A DNA stretch of 56,986 nt, taken from the IMG/VR virus record IMGVR_UViG_3300031857_020009, positions 1 to 56,986 of that record. One strand, written 5' to 3'. A program made the position numbers and the translations under genes. Below are positions 9,869-17,009 of the stretch, one piece after another (the stretch's first letter is position 1; each line of letters starts with the position of its first letter). This DNA comes from a virus. Under the pieces are notes generated by a model. It was given only the letters and a program-made list of their open reading frames with translations, did no database searches and was not told the origin of the DNA.

Positions 9869-11017
9869 TTAGAATGGCGTGTTTTCTGTATCCATGGCAA
9901 CATCTCCCGTATTGAAAATGTCATTCATTTCAGTTGCCATATGTTTTTGAATAATTTGCTTAACAAATGTTCTTTCTGAATCCGAACCACCCGATGCATC
10001 AAAGAATGGAAGAACTGCTACCTCTGCGGCTTCGGTAAGAGAGAAGCCATCTGCTAACAATTCACAAATTCGAACCGTCATACGAGTGGATACCATTGTG
10101 GTAAGTTTACCTTCTTCCGATCTCCATTCTTTACGAGTTGCGTCAGCAATATCAGCTACTGCGTGAATCATTTTTGCAGACACTGAATCTCCGAAGCGAC
10201 GTGTCAATAAGTCTTCTTCTTGAGATAAAGAAAGAATATCTACTTCAATAATTTCAAAACGGTCCATCAATGCACGGTCTAATACGCGTGTCGATGTATA
10301 TTCGGTACCGATGTTTGCTGTAGCAATAAAAGATACGCCTGGAGCTACGGTTACTAATGGAGCATTAATATCTTCATCAAGTCGAAGGTAACGCTGACCT
10401 TCATCTAATACTGTCATCAAGATGTTCCAAGCTTCAGGGTGCGCACGAGACAACTCATCCATAAGGATAACTGCATTCTCGGTTTGAATTGCTTTCACAA
10501 AGGCAGACTCGTCAAAAGTGGTTTGGCCATCTTTGAAGTGAGTGTTGCCAATAAGCGTTGCTCTAGGATCTTGAGTTGCACCCAAGTTAAAATAAAAGAA
10601 AGGACGATTGGTTGCTACTGGCAAATCTTTTGCTGCTTGTGTCTTACCACATCCTGCAGGACCAACCATCATTATGTTCTTTCCGCGGACTGCACTACGA
10701 ACTAAATACTTCCATTTAACATCAGACATTTCTAATGATGCTGGTTTGATTTTGTGAGCATTGTTAATTAATTGCAACTCTGGTGTTAATTCTTTTTTGA
10801 TTTCCATTACGGGTTCCGGTGTTGGGATTTCGCCTTCTCGAGCTACTCGCTTAGCACGACCCGTGTCTTCATCTAATACTAATAATTCATCATTTGCAAA
10901 TGCATGACTAATCATGATGCCGCGGAACTTATCCGTGATGTCAACATTAGTACCTAATTCGATGATTCTTTGTTTGCCATTTACTAAGGTTGGCACACCA
11001 ATTGTCTTGTTTTTCAT
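9869..11017 (-). CDS. MoxR/CobS-like AAA+ ATPase
   Basis: A 382-aa AAA+ ATPase. Walker A is GPAGCGKTQ (residues 119-127) and Walker B is VILMDE (183-188), followed by a sensor-like FIATAN. The overall pattern fits the MoxR/CobS group, which acts with VWA-domain partners to remodel protein complexes. The first 95 residues precede the ATPase core and form a separate domain (VNGKQRIIELGTNVDIT...). The neighbouring gene encodes the VWA/HExxH partner. CobS-like ATPases are widespread in T4-like cyanophages, where their role is still unclear; cobalamin synthesis itself is not supported because no other pathway genes are seen. Confidence 0.85.
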   Translation of the reverse strand: MKNKTIGVPTLVNGKQRIIELGTNVDITDKFRGIMISHAFANDELLVLDEDTGRAKRVAREGEIPTPEPVMEIKKELTPELQLINNAHKIKPASLEMSDVKWKYLVRSAVRGKNIMMVGPAGCGKTQAAKDLPVATNRPFFYFNLGATQDPRATLIGNTHFKDGQTTFDESAFVKAIQTENAVILMDELSRAHPEAWNILMTVLDEGQRYLRLDEDINAPLVTVAPGVSFIATANIGTEYTSTRVLDRALMDRFEIIEVDILSLSQEEDLLTRRFGDSVSAKMIHAVADIADATRKEWRSEEGKLTTMVSTRMTVRICELLADGFSLTEAAEVAVLPFFDASGGSDSERTFVKQIIQKHMATEMNDIFNTGDVAMDTENTPF

Positions 11018-11031
11018 AACTCTTTATTTTC

Positions 11032-11063
11032 TATATTATATGAAATAAGAGTTACGAATCCAA
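11032..11063 (-). promoter_or_regulatory. Promoter TTGGATT-N16-TATAATATA for the MoxR gene
   Basis: A perfect TATAATATA lies 16 bases after TTGGATT. The -35 box overlaps the last codons of the 41-aa gene (RLDS). The leader is short (about 10 bases) with AAAGAG near ATG, matching the VWA promoter almost base for base. Confidence 0.75.
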
Positions 11064-11177
11064 CCTTTCATCGGACTTTTTATGTTTCTTTTTGCGAGAA
11101 TATGATTTTTTATTTTTATGCACGATAGGACGAGTAGCTTGCCAAATTTCCTGCATTGTTACTTCTATCTTTTCCAT
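11052..11177 (-). CDS. 41-aa very basic protein
   Basis: Starts MEKIEVTMQEIWQATRP and continues with a Lys/Arg-rich stretch (KNKKSYSRKKKHKK), ending in RLDS. It fills an otherwise gene-free 195-base gap and is directly preceded by a good two-part promoter. That context supports it more than its length does. The basic run suggests nucleic acid binding. No family is assigned. The inner ATG at codon 8 is an alternative start. Confidence 0.5.
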   Translation of the reverse strand: MEKIEVTMQEIWQATRPIVHKNKKSYSRKKKHKKSDERLDS

Positions 11178-11180
11178 GAC

Positions 11181-11212
11181 ATGAATATAAGAAAAAGGAT
11201 ACAAAGATCCAA
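11181..11212 (-). promoter_or_regulatory. Promoter TTGGATC-N16-TATATTCAT for the 41-aa gene
   Basis: TTGGATC lies 16 bases before TATATTCAT, and the -10 box ends three bases before the ATG, so the message would be nearly leaderless. It falls in the gap after the 249-aa gene. Confidence 0.6.
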
Positions 11213-11213
11213 A

Positions 11214-11963
11214 TTACCACTTACGGCAAGACCAATATCTTGCTGATGTTCTATCTTTGGCTGTATGACAACGGTGTCTAGCTCTAAATGAACGTCTACG
11301 TGCAGGGTTGCTCTTACGGATTCTCATATTAGGGTCGCCGAAGTTAACCTTTACAACGTTGCCTTTTTCATTCTTAACGTAGACTTTGAATTTCTTTACA
11401 TCGCCGCGCATTGGTTTGCCTAATTTAACTTTGCGACCTTGGTATTCTGCTTCTGTTATTACATCAAACTTACCAGCTTTGATATCTTCCATCATTGCAA
11501 TTGCACATTCTGTACAAATAGACATTTCTTCCATGGATTCCTTTTCTAATTCTTCATTTTTTGTTTTGTTACCCCAATTCTTAGCACCCTTTTTACGACA
11601 AGCTGAGAGAGCCAATGAACCATATGCTGATGGCCATGTTCCCCCATTGCGTGTGTAACGAGCTTTAACTTTGCGATAACATGCATCTCGTTTTGCTTTT
11701 TTCTCCTCATCAATAACTGCTTCAGCTTTAGGAGTACGTTTACCCATACCAACTCTACGCTTTTGTGCTACTAATGAATCCTTTTCTTTTTTATCAAATG
11801 AACTCCATGTTTTAGGAGTATCTTTAGAAACTTTTTTGCTAGGACGACATTTTTTTACACCTTTGGTTTTATCATTACCACAAGGACGTCCATGTTGATC
11901 AACCCATTTTTCTTTAACCCAGCGGCGCAAATCTTCATTCATTATGTCTTGCAAACGGATCAT
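11214..11963 (-). CDS. Basic DUF5872/DUF6321-like virion protein
   Basis: A 249-aa Lys/Arg/Cys-rich protein. The N terminus MIRLQDIMNE resembles a capsid-targeting peptide. Residues about 17-75 (WVDQHGRPCGNDK... KKCRPSKK) match what I recall as DUF5872. The middle part (ACYRKVKARY, WPSAYGSLALSACRKKGAKNWG) resembles DUF6321. The C-terminal 40 residues (FGDPNMRIRKSNPARRRSFRARH, then ARYWSCRKW) are a module seen at the ends of prohead-associated proteins in T4-like marine phages. Family names are from memory; the domain order is visible. A DNA-binding head-interior protein is a reasonable inference. It overlaps the upstream gene by TAATG. Confidence 0.7.
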   Translation of the reverse strand: MIRLQDIMNEDLRRWVKEKWVDQHGRPCGNDKTKGVKKCRPSKKVSKDTPKTWSSFDKKEKDSLVAQKRRVGMGKRTPKAEAVIDEEKKAKRDACYRKVKARYTRNGGTWPSAYGSLALSACRKKGAKNWGNKTKNEELEKESMEEMSICTECAIAMMEDIKAGKFDVITEAEYQGRKVKLGKPMRGDVKKFKVYVKNEKGNVVKVNFGDPNMRIRKSNPARRRSFRARHRCHTAKDRTSARYWSCRKW

Positions 11964-12712
11964 TATATCTCCTGACGAATTCCTAGCTTAGGTAAACGTT
12001 CTCTCCATACCTTTAAGATATTTTGTTTATCTGTTTCAGTTATAGATTGATTGCTAACCCATATATTTAAATAATTATCAACAACTTGTTTAAAAGGCGT
12101 ACGTGTTTTTTTAGCTCGCAAATACAATCCTTGAATCATTGCATCTATTTCTTTTGGCAATGTAAAGTATCGAGCTGGGGGCAATGCACCTGATTCAATT
12201 TTCTTGCGCATTGCTTGATCTGACGGAATATATTTACTGTCAATGGTATTCCAACCCGATTGAGTTACATGCTCAATTTCATGACGCAATGTATCACGCA
12301 AATCCATTGCAACTTCTGATAATACTTTTGGGTAATCTGCTGGGTCTAATTGAAATCGAATTTCAATAAGTGGAACTTCATTTGAATGACGTTGTGTGTT
12401 ATTGTAAGCATCGCCTCCTACAAACAAATCATTTAAATCTTCAATCCATTGTACTTTTAATTCCAAATAAAACTCAACAGGAATATCTGTATTTTCTATT
12501 TCTTCGAAGTATATATTATCAAATTTGGCAGGATCTTGTATATTAGGTACATCTTCGCCTTTTTTAAAGTATATTTTTTCTCCCCCAAAAAATCCTTCTG
12601 GATCTTTAGTACAAGCATAACTGTCTTTGATTACTTGTAATAGTTTACGAGACAATGTAGTCACTAAACTATCATAACGACCTTCTACAATTAACTTTTT
12701 TAAAGATATCAT
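11963..12712 (-). CDS. HExxH protease-like protein with capsid-targeting N terminus
   Basis: About 249 aa. MISLKKLIVE-G at the start fits the T4 internal-protein leader with a (L/I)xE cleavage site. Residues 144-148 are HEIEH within TLRHEIEHVTQSG, the zinc-metallopeptidase signature; a third ligand is not obvious, though Glu and Asp residues follow in LPKEIDAMIQG. If packaged, it could act on host proteins after injection, or in capsid maturation. The ATG at 12712 is preferred over an upstream GTG because it starts the leader. An ATATTTATT motif lies just upstream. Confidence 0.7.
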   Translation of the reverse strand: MISLKKLIVEGRYDSLVTTLSRKLLQVIKDSYACTKDPEGFFGGEKIYFKKGEDVPNIQDPAKFDNIYFEEIENTDIPVEFYLELKVQWIEDLNDLFVGGDAYNNTQRHSNEVPLIEIRFQLDPADYPKVLSEVAMDLRDTLRHEIEHVTQSGWNTIDSKYIPSDQAMRKKIESGALPPARYFTLPKEIDAMIQGLYLRAKKTRTPFKQVVDNYLNIWVSNQSITETDKQNILKVWRERLPKLGIRQEI

Positions 12713-12715
12713 ATT

Positions 12716-12724
12716 AATAAATAT
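12716..12724 (-). promoter_or_regulatory. Candidate late-type motif ATATTTATT
   Basis: ATATTTATT lies three bases before the ATG of the HExxH gene; an almost identical context (ATATTTATTAATATG) precedes the 110-aa gene at 15.5 kb. The match between two packaged-protein genes is what makes it notable. Confidence 0.35.
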
Positions 12725-13278
12725 CACTCAAGCAAATTGTAATTCCAATATTTTTCTTTGTCTTGATTGAAAGGATTGCCTGTTTGCTGATAGTAACAAT
12801 TCAAACAAAGCATTTGCAGGTTTTCTAATTGATGATTAGTTTCATCACCATCGATATGATCTAACAATACCGGAACGGTATCGTCAGTTATCCTACGTTC
12901 ATCATATCCGCAACTTGAACATTCTTCTTTAAATACTCCTAATGCTAATAATCTGTTGCGAAGTTTCCATGATGGATAATTAGGATGCTTGCCCATCAAA
13001 ATGTTATCAATTGAGTAGATACCCTTTGATGCTTTTTGTACATCCTTAGGAATACCTACTCCAAATTGATTTTTATGTAGCTCATATAATGTTTTACCTG
13101 ATTCTCGATCTGTATACATACGAGCATACTTTTTATAAGTAGTAAATGATACTTTAAGAAAGCGTGCTGCTTCTGCGTTGGATTTTGTATTATCCATTGC
13201 ATAACGAATTTCGCTTTCTGGAATATCTAAGGCTGTTTTACCAATTCCATATACATACTTATATTGTTTACCTTCCAT
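12724..13278 (-). CDS. HNH endonuclease
   Basis: A 184-aa protein with a C-terminal HNH nuclease fold: zinc-type CSSCGYDE (residues about 126-133), the catalytic LLDHIDGD, a central Asn in HQLENLQMLCLNCY, and the second Cys pair CLNC. The N-terminal half has a helix-turn-helix-like region (NAEAARFLKVSFTTYKKYARMY) that may bind DNA. This layout is typical of phage free-standing HNH genes, which can be homing endonucleases, nickases or packaging helpers. It sits inside the packaged-protein group and overlaps the upstream gene by TAATG. Confidence 0.85.
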   Translation of the reverse strand: MEGKQYKYVYGIGKTALDIPESEIRYAMDNTKSNAEAARFLKVSFTTYKKYARMYTDRESGKTLYELHKNQFGVGIPKDVQKASKGIYSIDNILMGKHPNYPSWKLRNRLLALGVFKEECSSCGYDERRITDDTVPVLLDHIDGDETNHQLENLQMLCLNCYYQQTGNPFNQDKEKYWNYNLLE

Positions 13279-13664
13279 TAATATACCCCATGTTTACGTA
13301 GTATTGCTACTGCGTCTTTTGGCATAGTTTTTTCATTATACATTTGTTGCAACAAATCTTTTAGTTTTATTGCTTTATCTGTAAAAAATGATGAATGAAC
13401 TTTTGATTGTTTTTGCACTTCTATAATCCAAAATGAATAAACAGGATATGAATCGTCAAACCTATCTGCATCTGTACGATTTTCCCAATATTCAATTTGA
13501 TCTTTCAATGGCCACATATAAATTGGAATATTTGGATCTTTTCTTCGACCAGATTTTTGAATCTGATGTTTTTCTTTGTTCATGTTTTTTGTTATGAACT
13601 TATCCATAATGTTAATTGAACGATCTTTTGGCGATTCGCCCGTGTGCGCAGATTTTCTACCCAT
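13278..13664 (-). CDS. 128-aa hypothetical protein
   Basis: A basic, soluble protein starting MGRKSAHTGESPKDRSINIM. It contains MWPLKDQIEYWENRTDADRF and a Lys-rich helical C terminus. I recognise no family. It overlaps both neighbours by a few bases (8 upstream, TAATG downstream), which supports it as an operon member. Confidence 0.55.
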   Translation of the reverse strand: MGRKSAHTGESPKDRSINIMDKFITKNMNKEKHQIQKSGRRKDPNIPIYMWPLKDQIEYWENRTDADRFDDSYPVYSFWIIEVQKQSKVHSSFFTDKAIKLKDLLQQMYNEKTMPKDAVAILRKHGVY

Positions 13665-13842
13665 TTGTTTTTATTTTATTTGTTAGTATAACTATTTTAC
13701 GCCAAGCATCTTCCGCGGCGTATACATATTTTTTGAACTTAATAATGTCATGGTGACTTCGAGCGTTATCAGCACGTTTCATATTTCTATGATATGTTGC
13801 ATGTAATAAGCCAATTCGAATTTTTATAAAATATTTTAACAT
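13657..13842 (-). CDS. Small basic hypothetical protein
   Basis: About 61 aa starting MLKYFIKIRIGLLHATYHRN, rich in Lys, Arg and His, with one long helix likely. The ATG at 13842 overlaps the ClpS-like stop by seven bases. A longer upstream frame exists but would overlap most of the ClpS C terminus, so it is rejected. Function unknown. Confidence 0.5.
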   Translation of the reverse strand: MLKYFIKIRIGLLHATYHRNMKRADNARSHHDIIKFKKYVYAAEDAWRKIVILTNKIKTNG

Positions 13843-14096
13843 TTTTCTATTGTAACTTTTAAACCTTCTCGTCTTAACAATTTTGCAACATGTTCGCATT
13901 CTGAATATTTATCTTCAAAAATTGGACATCGTTTTGATTCATGTACCAATATTGTACATTGAACTGCTTGCAAATAATTATATCCACATACATCCATTAT
14001 ACTATCAATAACATGATCAAATGTATTATGATTATCATTATGCATAACTACTTTATATGTTCCCCGCTTCTTCGTCTGTAAGTTCTTTTTCGACAT
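13836..14096 (-). CDS. clpS: ClpS-like adaptor
   Basis: 86 aa resembling the ClpS adaptor, which delivers N-degron substrates to the ClpA/ClpC protease. The core motif is visible: TYKVVMHNDNHNTFDHVIDS (ClpS has YKVLLHNDDYT), then ILVHESKR (ClpS has LTVHEEG), and the closing LLRREGLKVTIEK strand. The substrate-binding Asn-Asp pair (HNDN) and the VHE histidine are kept. A phage copy could redirect host proteolysis or block it as a decoy. The start overlaps the upstream gene by 44 bases, more than usual here; an internal ATG exists only inside the core domain. Confidence 0.75.
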   Translation of the reverse strand: MSKKNLQTKKRGTYKVVMHNDNHNTFDHVIDSIMDVCGYNYLQAVQCTILVHESKRCPIFEDKYSECEHVAKLLRREGLKVTIEKC

Positions 14097-14271
14097 CTCT
14101 TATAACCGCACATTGTTCATACATTTCTCGTTGTTCAGCATATTCGATGCAATGTTTTAAAAATGCTTTTCTACGAGCATAGTCCCATTCTGGTGGCCAT
14201 TCCCATTCTGATGTCATCATATGGTCAATTGATCGTATAAATAAACGTTCTATAAAATTTGCATCGAACAT
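14053..14271 (-). CDS. 72-aa UvrB/UvrC-motif-like protein
   Basis: Starts MFDANFIERLFIRSIDHMM and is acidic. Residues about 44-66 (EYAEQREMYEQCAVIRDVEKEL) have the helix-turn-helix spacing of the short UVR motif, which mediates contacts in UvrB/UvrC and in some Clp proteins (McsA, ClpC). That is suggestive next to a ClpS-like gene, but the motif is short. A promoter lies immediately before its ATG, so it is the first gene of a unit. Confidence 0.55.
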   Translation of the reverse strand: MFDANFIERLFIRSIDHMMTSEWEWPPEWDYARRKAFLKHCIEYAEQREMYEQCAVIRDVEKELTDEEAGNI

Positions 14272-14273
14272 AA

Positions 14274-14305
14274 CTTATAATATTAAAATCGAATCAAATA
14301 TCCAA
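14274..14305 (-). promoter_or_regulatory. Promoter TTGGATA-N16-TATTATAAG
   Basis: TTGGATA lies 16 bases before TATTATAAG. The -10 box ends two bases before the ATG of the 72-aa gene, so a leaderless transcript is predicted. The whole element lies in a 36-base intergenic gap. Confidence 0.65.
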
Positions 14306-14307
14306 AT

Positions 14308-15192
14308 TTACATAACCATTAACTTAAGATCATGATCTGTATTAGAATCTCCAGTGCTTAATTTTAAAATATACGTCCCAGGCATTGTTGGCGATTCAAA
14401 TTTTAATACGCCTTGTTGTACATTATCCCAATGATGTTGATCAACAGACTGGCCGGCGCTTGTATATATAATTAAATCGACTGAATCTAATGGTAATATA
14501 TCTGCAGATACGTTTATAGTAATCATATTTCCGGGCTTTGCTGGATTCGGATACATGTTATATTTAATACTAGATTTTGTAGTAGTTGTATTTTTTGCTG
14601 TAGCTGTATTAGTATTAGCTGGTAATTTACCTTTTATAAATTTATCAATCTTTAAAGCATTATCAATCCGTTGTTGTTTGCTTCCTGCTATTGGTTTGAA
14701 AACATTATCCATTAAGTTTGCAGCACTTGCAGCAATATCTCCAGCAACTATACTACGATCATATTTTTTAACATATTCATTTGATAAACCTTTGTATGAA
14801 CCATCTCGTTGTTTGTAATACATTAATGATTTATCAATACCGGGTACTGGTTTACCGTTCCATAGATATCCATTTAATAATTCGCATTTCATGAAATCCA
14901 ATTGTGTTGACAAACTACTCTTTGTTTTACCTATGAATTTTGCAAATGCAGTTAATGCTTGTTTACGTCCAAAGCCTGGATCCCATTGCATTAATCCATA
15001 TCCTCCGGTACCGCCTTCTTCAGTAGTATTAGGTTCACATCCAGATTCATGAGCTATGTTACCCGCTAATGCAACAGCCCCGGTGTAACTAAATCCTCGC
15101 GATTGCAACCCCGTAACAATATCTTTAGCTTTATCTAATTCGCCTGTTTCATTTAAATCAAACTCAAACAATAAGCTTTTCAAACGTATCAT
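14308..15192 (-). CDS. Phage tail-lysozyme-like protein with T9SS-like C terminus
   Basis: 294 aa in three parts. The first ten residues, MIRLKSLLFE, resemble a capsid-targeting leader. Residues about 24-170 match the phage tail-lysozyme family: GFSYTGAVALAGNIAHESG with a likely catalytic Glu49, then GGYGLMQWDPG. After a Thr/Ala linker, residues 213-294 carry the marks of a type IX secretion sorting domain: MYPNPAKPG, a VDLIIYTSAGQSV strand, MPGTYILKLS, ending in LKLMVM. The lysozyme likely cuts peptidoglycan at entry or exit. The combination of leader and sorting-like domain is odd. TAATG coupling to the preceding gene is present. Confidence 0.8.
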   Translation of the reverse strand: MIRLKSLLFEFDLNETGELDKAKDIVTGLQSRGFSYTGAVALAGNIAHESGCEPNTTEEGGTGGYGLMQWDPGFGRKQALTAFAKFIGKTKSSLSTQLDFMKCELLNGYLWNGKPVPGIDKSLMYYKQRDGSYKGLSNEYVKKYDRSIVAGDIAASAANLMDNVFKPIAGSKQQRIDNALKIDKFIKGKLPANTNTATAKNTTTTKSSIKYNMYPNPAKPGNMITINVSADILPLDSVDLIIYTSAGQSVDQHHWDNVQQGVLKFESPTMPGTYILKLSTGDSNTDHDLKLMVM

Positions 15193-15524
15193 TATTTGCC
15201 TTTTTTATCGCGTATAATCAATTCACCTAATACTTCTAAACGACCTACTTCACGTTGAAATTCGATTGCTGTCATATCCAATGAAATCTTTTTAAGAGTT
15301 TCAGCAAATTCCTTTTTTGCAGAATCAATATCAAAGTTACCTGCAGTAGCTCGTTTATAATATGCAGCTTTTACTTTGAAATGATGCCATGTTAATAATG
15401 CTAATCCGCCTTTTTCTTCAGCAGTAGAAGCTATCTTAGCAGCTCCTTTGCCTCTTGTTTCTGCAAATTCCTCAAACTTATCGTTAGTTTGATTGGATTC
15501 AAATAATAAATTGTATAATTTCAT
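15192..15524 (-). CDS. 110-aa helical protein with capsid-targeting N terminus
   Basis: Begins MKLYNLLFE-S, close to T4 internal-protein leaders (MKTYQEFIAE-A). The rest is helical and charged (FAETRGKGAAKIASTAEEKGG, LTWHHFKVKAAYYKRA, LEVLGELIIRDKKGK). I recall similar small proteins in marine T4-like phages, without known function. A packaged, injected protein is inferred. TAATG overlap with the lysozyme gene. Confidence 0.6.
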   Translation of the reverse strand: MKLYNLLFESNQTNDKFEEFAETRGKGAAKIASTAEEKGGLALLTWHHFKVKAAYYKRATAGNFDIDSAKKEFAETLKKISLDMTAIEFQREVGRLEVLGELIIRDKKGK

Positions 15525-15527
15525 ATT

Positions 15528-15536
15528 AATAAATAT
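15528..15536 (-). promoter_or_regulatory. Candidate late-type motif ATATTTATT
   Basis: ATATTTATT three bases before the ATG of the 110-aa packaged-type protein, in the same context as at 12.7 kb. It touches the stop codon of the upstream gene. Confidence 0.35.
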
Positions 15537-16198
15537 TACAATGTAGGAATCAGTTTATATGATTTACAACCAAATAACAACATGGATCTAAAATCAGCTT
15601 GTTGAAATGCATCTAACGAATGTTTTGATAATCGATTAAATCGTTTAATAACGGATATGATTTCGTCCCAATTGGTAAATTCTAATATAGTTTGTACGTA
15701 GTCGATATCAACTAACATATCTTGTACATTAGGATAATCCCATTCAATATGAACTACAGGCTGAACTCTATCTTCATTAATATAATCTATGCATAGATCC
15801 AGACCGCATTTGAAACTAGTACTTAATATTCGTACTAACTCTGGTCGCTGTTTAGAATAACGTTTTACTTGTTCTGCTGCATCGCCAGCAATAGGATATC
15901 TAAAAACAAATTGACTATGATCTAATATCAATTCAGATGTGTTTTGTTGAATCAACCATGGTTGAATAATTGCATGCGCTCCTTTTGCTGCATCGCCATC
16001 TTTATACCAAGTAGTGTCGTGCTCTAAAGAAATGCCATTATGTTTATGATATTCTTGTTCAATTTCATTCAAATCAAAACCTTCATGATCTACATGGCAT
16101 GTACCATTTAATAATACACGTTCTGCAATATCTTCTGGTAATGGTTTTGTTATTTGAATGTTTGAATATATTGGTTTATGTGAAATATAACTTAACAT
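15536..16198 (-). CDS. 220-aa hypothetical protein
   Basis: Starts MLSYISHKPIYSNIQITKPL. It has ISLEHDTTWYKDGDAAKGAHA and SFKCGLDLCIDYINEDRVQPVVHIEWD, suggesting a folded alpha/beta domain, but no family is recognised. It lacks the leader peptide seen on its neighbours. The ATG at 16198 forms a TGATG overlap with the previous gene; a GTG one codon upstream is the alternative. It may be a regulator or enzyme carried with the packaged set. Confidence 0.6.
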   Translation of the reverse strand: MLSYISHKPIYSNIQITKPLPEDIAERVLLNGTCHVDHEGFDLNEIEQEYHKHNGISLEHDTTWYKDGDAAKGAHAIIQPWLIQQNTSELILDHSQFVFRYPIAGDAAEQVKRYSKQRPELVRILSTSFKCGLDLCIDYINEDRVQPVVHIEWDYPNVQDMLVDIDYVQTILEFTNWDEIISVIKRFNRLSKHSLDAFQQADFRSMLLFGCKSYKLIPTL

Positions 16199-16596
16199 CA
16201 CATCATGTTTTTTATTATGTTTGCAAAATTTGTTTTTGAATTATTAAAATCAGAATCAGCATCATCAAACAATTTAGTTTCAAATGAATTTTTGCTTTTT
16301 TGTATCAAACAAACCGTAGCATCGAATTGTTCTAATCCATTAAGTAAATATACAATACCAAAGTATGCATATGTATCTGAAACTTTTGCTACGAATTCAG
16401 CTTTAGAAAATATCAATTTCAATGTACCTAAATCATCTATAGGTGCACTAAACACATGTTCTTTATTTTTTAATCCTAAATATGAAAATTTAGCAGATGT
16501 TTTCATTTGTTTTGAAAACTCTTTAAAAAATGGTTTTGCTAAAGACATTGGATCTACAACGTTATTTTCCGTTAATATGTTTTTAAGTTTCATCAT
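16198..16596 (-). CDS. 132-aa protein with capsid-targeting N terminus
   Basis: Begins MMKLKNILTE-N, fitting the leader with LTE as cleavage site. The body has alternating strand-like segments (KFSYLGLKNKEHVFSAPIDD, AYFGIVYLLNGLEQFDATVCLI) and a Ser/Asn/Asp-rich end. No family recognised. The ATG overlaps the stop of the 138-aa gene as ATGA. The antisense open frame over this gene is treated as a shadow. Confidence 0.6.
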   Translation of the reverse strand: MMKLKNILTENNVVDPMSLAKPFFKEFSKQMKTSAKFSYLGLKNKEHVFSAPIDDLGTLKLIFSKAEFVAKVSDTYAYFGIVYLLNGLEQFDATVCLIQKSKNSFETKLFDDADSDFNNSKTNFANIIKNMM

Positions 16597-17009
16597 TTTG
16601 TTAAATCCTTATCATCTAAAGCACCTCCAGTAACCCAAGCAGTACAACTTCTGCTGCCGGCACATTTAAAATGAAGGAAGTTGCAATAACCCAAATCGGC
16701 TTTTTCGATAGTAGCCATTGCATCGATATTTTTTTCATTGCCTTCGATGCCCTTAGCCATACAACCCCACATCTTATTCGAAACATCGAATGCTGCACAA
16801 TTTGCACATTTCATGGTTTTTGCAGTTGCTTCATCAATCTTCCAACGCTTTGCAGCATCTTTCCAATACTTGCCAGGTTTTTCTGGATTTGCTGGACCGT
16901 AATAGTATTCATCTATTGCATGTTGTCTATTTTTTAAATTAACATGTATATCTTGTGTTGCAATCGGACAACCCGTCTTAGCTTCTATTAATAGATGTTT
17001 TAACTGCAT
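16593..17009 (-). CDS. Cys-rich protein with capsid-targeting N terminus
   Basis: 138 aa beginning MQLKHLLIE-A, the closest match here to the T4 leader. The C-terminal half has an ordered cysteine set: CANCAAF (about 68-74), WGCMAKG, LGYCNFLHFKCAGSRSCTAWVTGG. The CxxC...C...C spacing with an aromatic-rich end recalls small iron-sulfur proteins of the high-potential type, but I am not certain. Similar proteins occur in T4-like cyanophages. Metal or Fe-S binding is inferred. TAATG coupling upstream. Confidence 0.65.
   Translation of the reverse strand: MQLKHLLIEAKTGCPIATQDIHVNLKNRQHAIDEYYYGPANPEKPGKYWKDAAKRWKIDEATAKTMKCANCAAFDVSNKMWGCMAKGIEGNEKNIDAMATIEKADLGYCNFLHFKCAGSRSCTAWVTGGALDDKDLTK

Noticed and set aside
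11546-11752. 68-aa minus-strand frame overlapping the 249-aa gene
   Set aside because: It is out of frame inside the basic DUF5872-like gene, whose Cys/Lys pattern is coherent throughout, so this is a shadow.
13657-13899. N-terminal extension of the small basic gene to 13899
   Set aside because: It would overlap most of the ClpS-like C terminus and has no start signal. The ATG at 13842 fits the local overlap pattern.
16205-16633. 142-aa open frame on the plus strand
   Set aside because: It lies antisense to the 132-aa packaged-type gene, has no promoter or ribosome site, and the composition (Phe/Ser/Asn-rich) is that of a complement shadow. No gene in the window is on the plus strand.
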